From Vulcanimicrobiota bacterium (GTDB lineage: Bacteria; Vulcanimicrobiota; Vulcanimicrobiia; Vulcanimicrobiales; Vulcanimicrobiaceae), in assembly GCA_019245275.1 (NCBI GenBank), contig JAFARW010000026.1:1-13743 (forward strand): a DNA stretch of 13,743 nucleotides. The letters run 5' to 3'. Numbering within the stretch: position 1 is the first letter of the stretch; every line of letters begins with the position of its first letter. The position numbers and the translations under genes are program-made. The notes below the pieces were generated by a model, which had not been told where the DNA came from, did no database searches, and saw only the letters and a program-made list of their open reading frames with translations. Below are positions 13,415 through 13,743 of this stretch, in pieces.

Positions 13415-13743
13415 TGGCGGCGCTCAAGGATCGCATCCAAAACGAACTGCAAGATGCGATGCGAAAGAGAGACCAACTTCGGGTCGACACATTGCGGTCG
13501 GCCCTTTCTGGTTTTACGTATAAGCGAACCGAAGCCGGCAAAGAGTTAACCGAAGCCGATGAGGTCGACGTCGTGCGGCGCCAAGTCAAACAGCGTAACG
13601 ACTCGATCGCCGAATATCGCCGCGCGAAGCGCGAGGACTTGGCATCCAAAGAGGAGCGGGAGCGAGATATTCTGCTCGTCTATCTGCCGGCGCAGAAGTC
13701 CGCCGACGAGATCCGTGAAGTCGTCCGCGGGGCGCTTGAAAGC
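13414..13743 (+). CDS. yqeY: YqeY-like protein (GatB/YqeY domain), cut by window edge
   Basis: The first 110 codons, out of about 148 in the family, run to the right edge without a stop. The start (LKDRIQNELQDAMRKRDQLR, then TLRSALSGF) and the EVDVVRRQVKQRNDSIAEYRRAKREDLASKEERERDILLVYLPAQ block are typical of YqeY, an all-helical protein related to the tail domain of the GatB amidotransferase subunit. Its biochemical role is not established, and a link to tRNA-dependent amidation is inferred from homology only. The start is GTG at 13414, overlapping the rpsU stop (TAGTG), with no separate ribosome-binding site. Commonly followed by dnaG or rpoD in other genomes, which cannot be checked here. 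Confidence 0.92.
   Translation, partial: MAALKDRIQNELQDAMRKRDQLRVDTLRSALSGFTYKRTEAGKELTEADEVDVVRRQVKQRNDSIAEYRRAKREDLASKEERERDILLVYLPAQKSADEIREVVRGALES

Noticed and set aside
13137..13523. A 128-codon plus-strand reading frame across the gap and rpsU
   Set aside because: It includes LSLSKG, the known spurious translation of the repeat, and runs over rpsU and yqeY in another frame.
1..13743. tRNA genes, CRISPR arrays, insertion sequences, toxin-antitoxin pairs or phage genes
   Set aside because: No cloverleaf-like segments, regularly spaced repeats, transposase or integrase motifs were seen on either strand. The coding content is largely core metabolism and envelope genes.

Overview
The window looks like a chromosomal stretch of a GC-rich, free-living bacterium, probably from an uncultured lineage. 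Almost all of it codes, mostly for ordinary housekeeping functions. It uses GTG and other non-ATG starts freely, and many gene junctions overlap by 1 to 4 bases. The mix of a LuxC/LuxE pair, a copper-amine-oxidase-N surface protein and a family-5 substrate-binding lipoprotein would fit Candidatus Eremiobacterota or a neighbouring soil phylum. That placement is a guess from gene content, not something the sequence proves.

Layout. (1) Bases 1-1422, minus strand: a LuxE-type acyl-protein synthetase followed, with a 19-base overlap, by the N-terminal part of a LuxC-type acyl-CoA reductase that runs off the left edge. (2) Bases 1423-1511: a divergent promoter region with a good sigma-70-like promoter for leuC and an imperfect palindrome over its -35 box. 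(3) Bases 1512-3327: leuC-leuD, the two subunits of isopropylmalate isomerase. (4) Bases 3339-3860, minus strand: a small secreted beta-rich protein of unknown role, convergent with leuD. (5) Bases 3986-6267: rpmE-prfA-prmC, a translation block in which PrmC methylates the PrfA release factor encoded just upstream. (6) Bases 6280-12762: pyrG, then a GT2 and a GT4 glycosyltransferase, a secreted multidomain protein and a peptide-binding-type lipoprotein, all on one strand and tightly packed. (7) Bases 12762-13743: hinT, a 128-base gap holding three copies of a short dispersed repeat, a small rpsU gene that starts with TTG, and yqeY, cut by the right edge.

How the genes fit together. rpmE, prfA, prmC, pyrG, hinT, rpsU and yqeY are core growth genes. 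The glycosyltransferases, the CuAO-N/Ig-like protein and the lipoprotein form an envelope cluster that appears translationally coupled downstream of CTP synthase. The LuxCE pair should activate a fatty acid and reduce it to an aldehyde. No luciferase is present, so it is not a bioluminescence operon as far as this window shows.

No tRNA, rRNA, CRISPR array, insertion sequence or phage feature was seen. No gap exceeds 300 bases. I did not find a clearly new multi-gene system. The most unusual points are the LuxCE pair beside leuCD, the unusual initiation signals (a probable leaderless rpmE, a U-tract before prfA, and a CTG overlapping the pyrG stop), and the repeat element that appears to supply the hinT stop codon.
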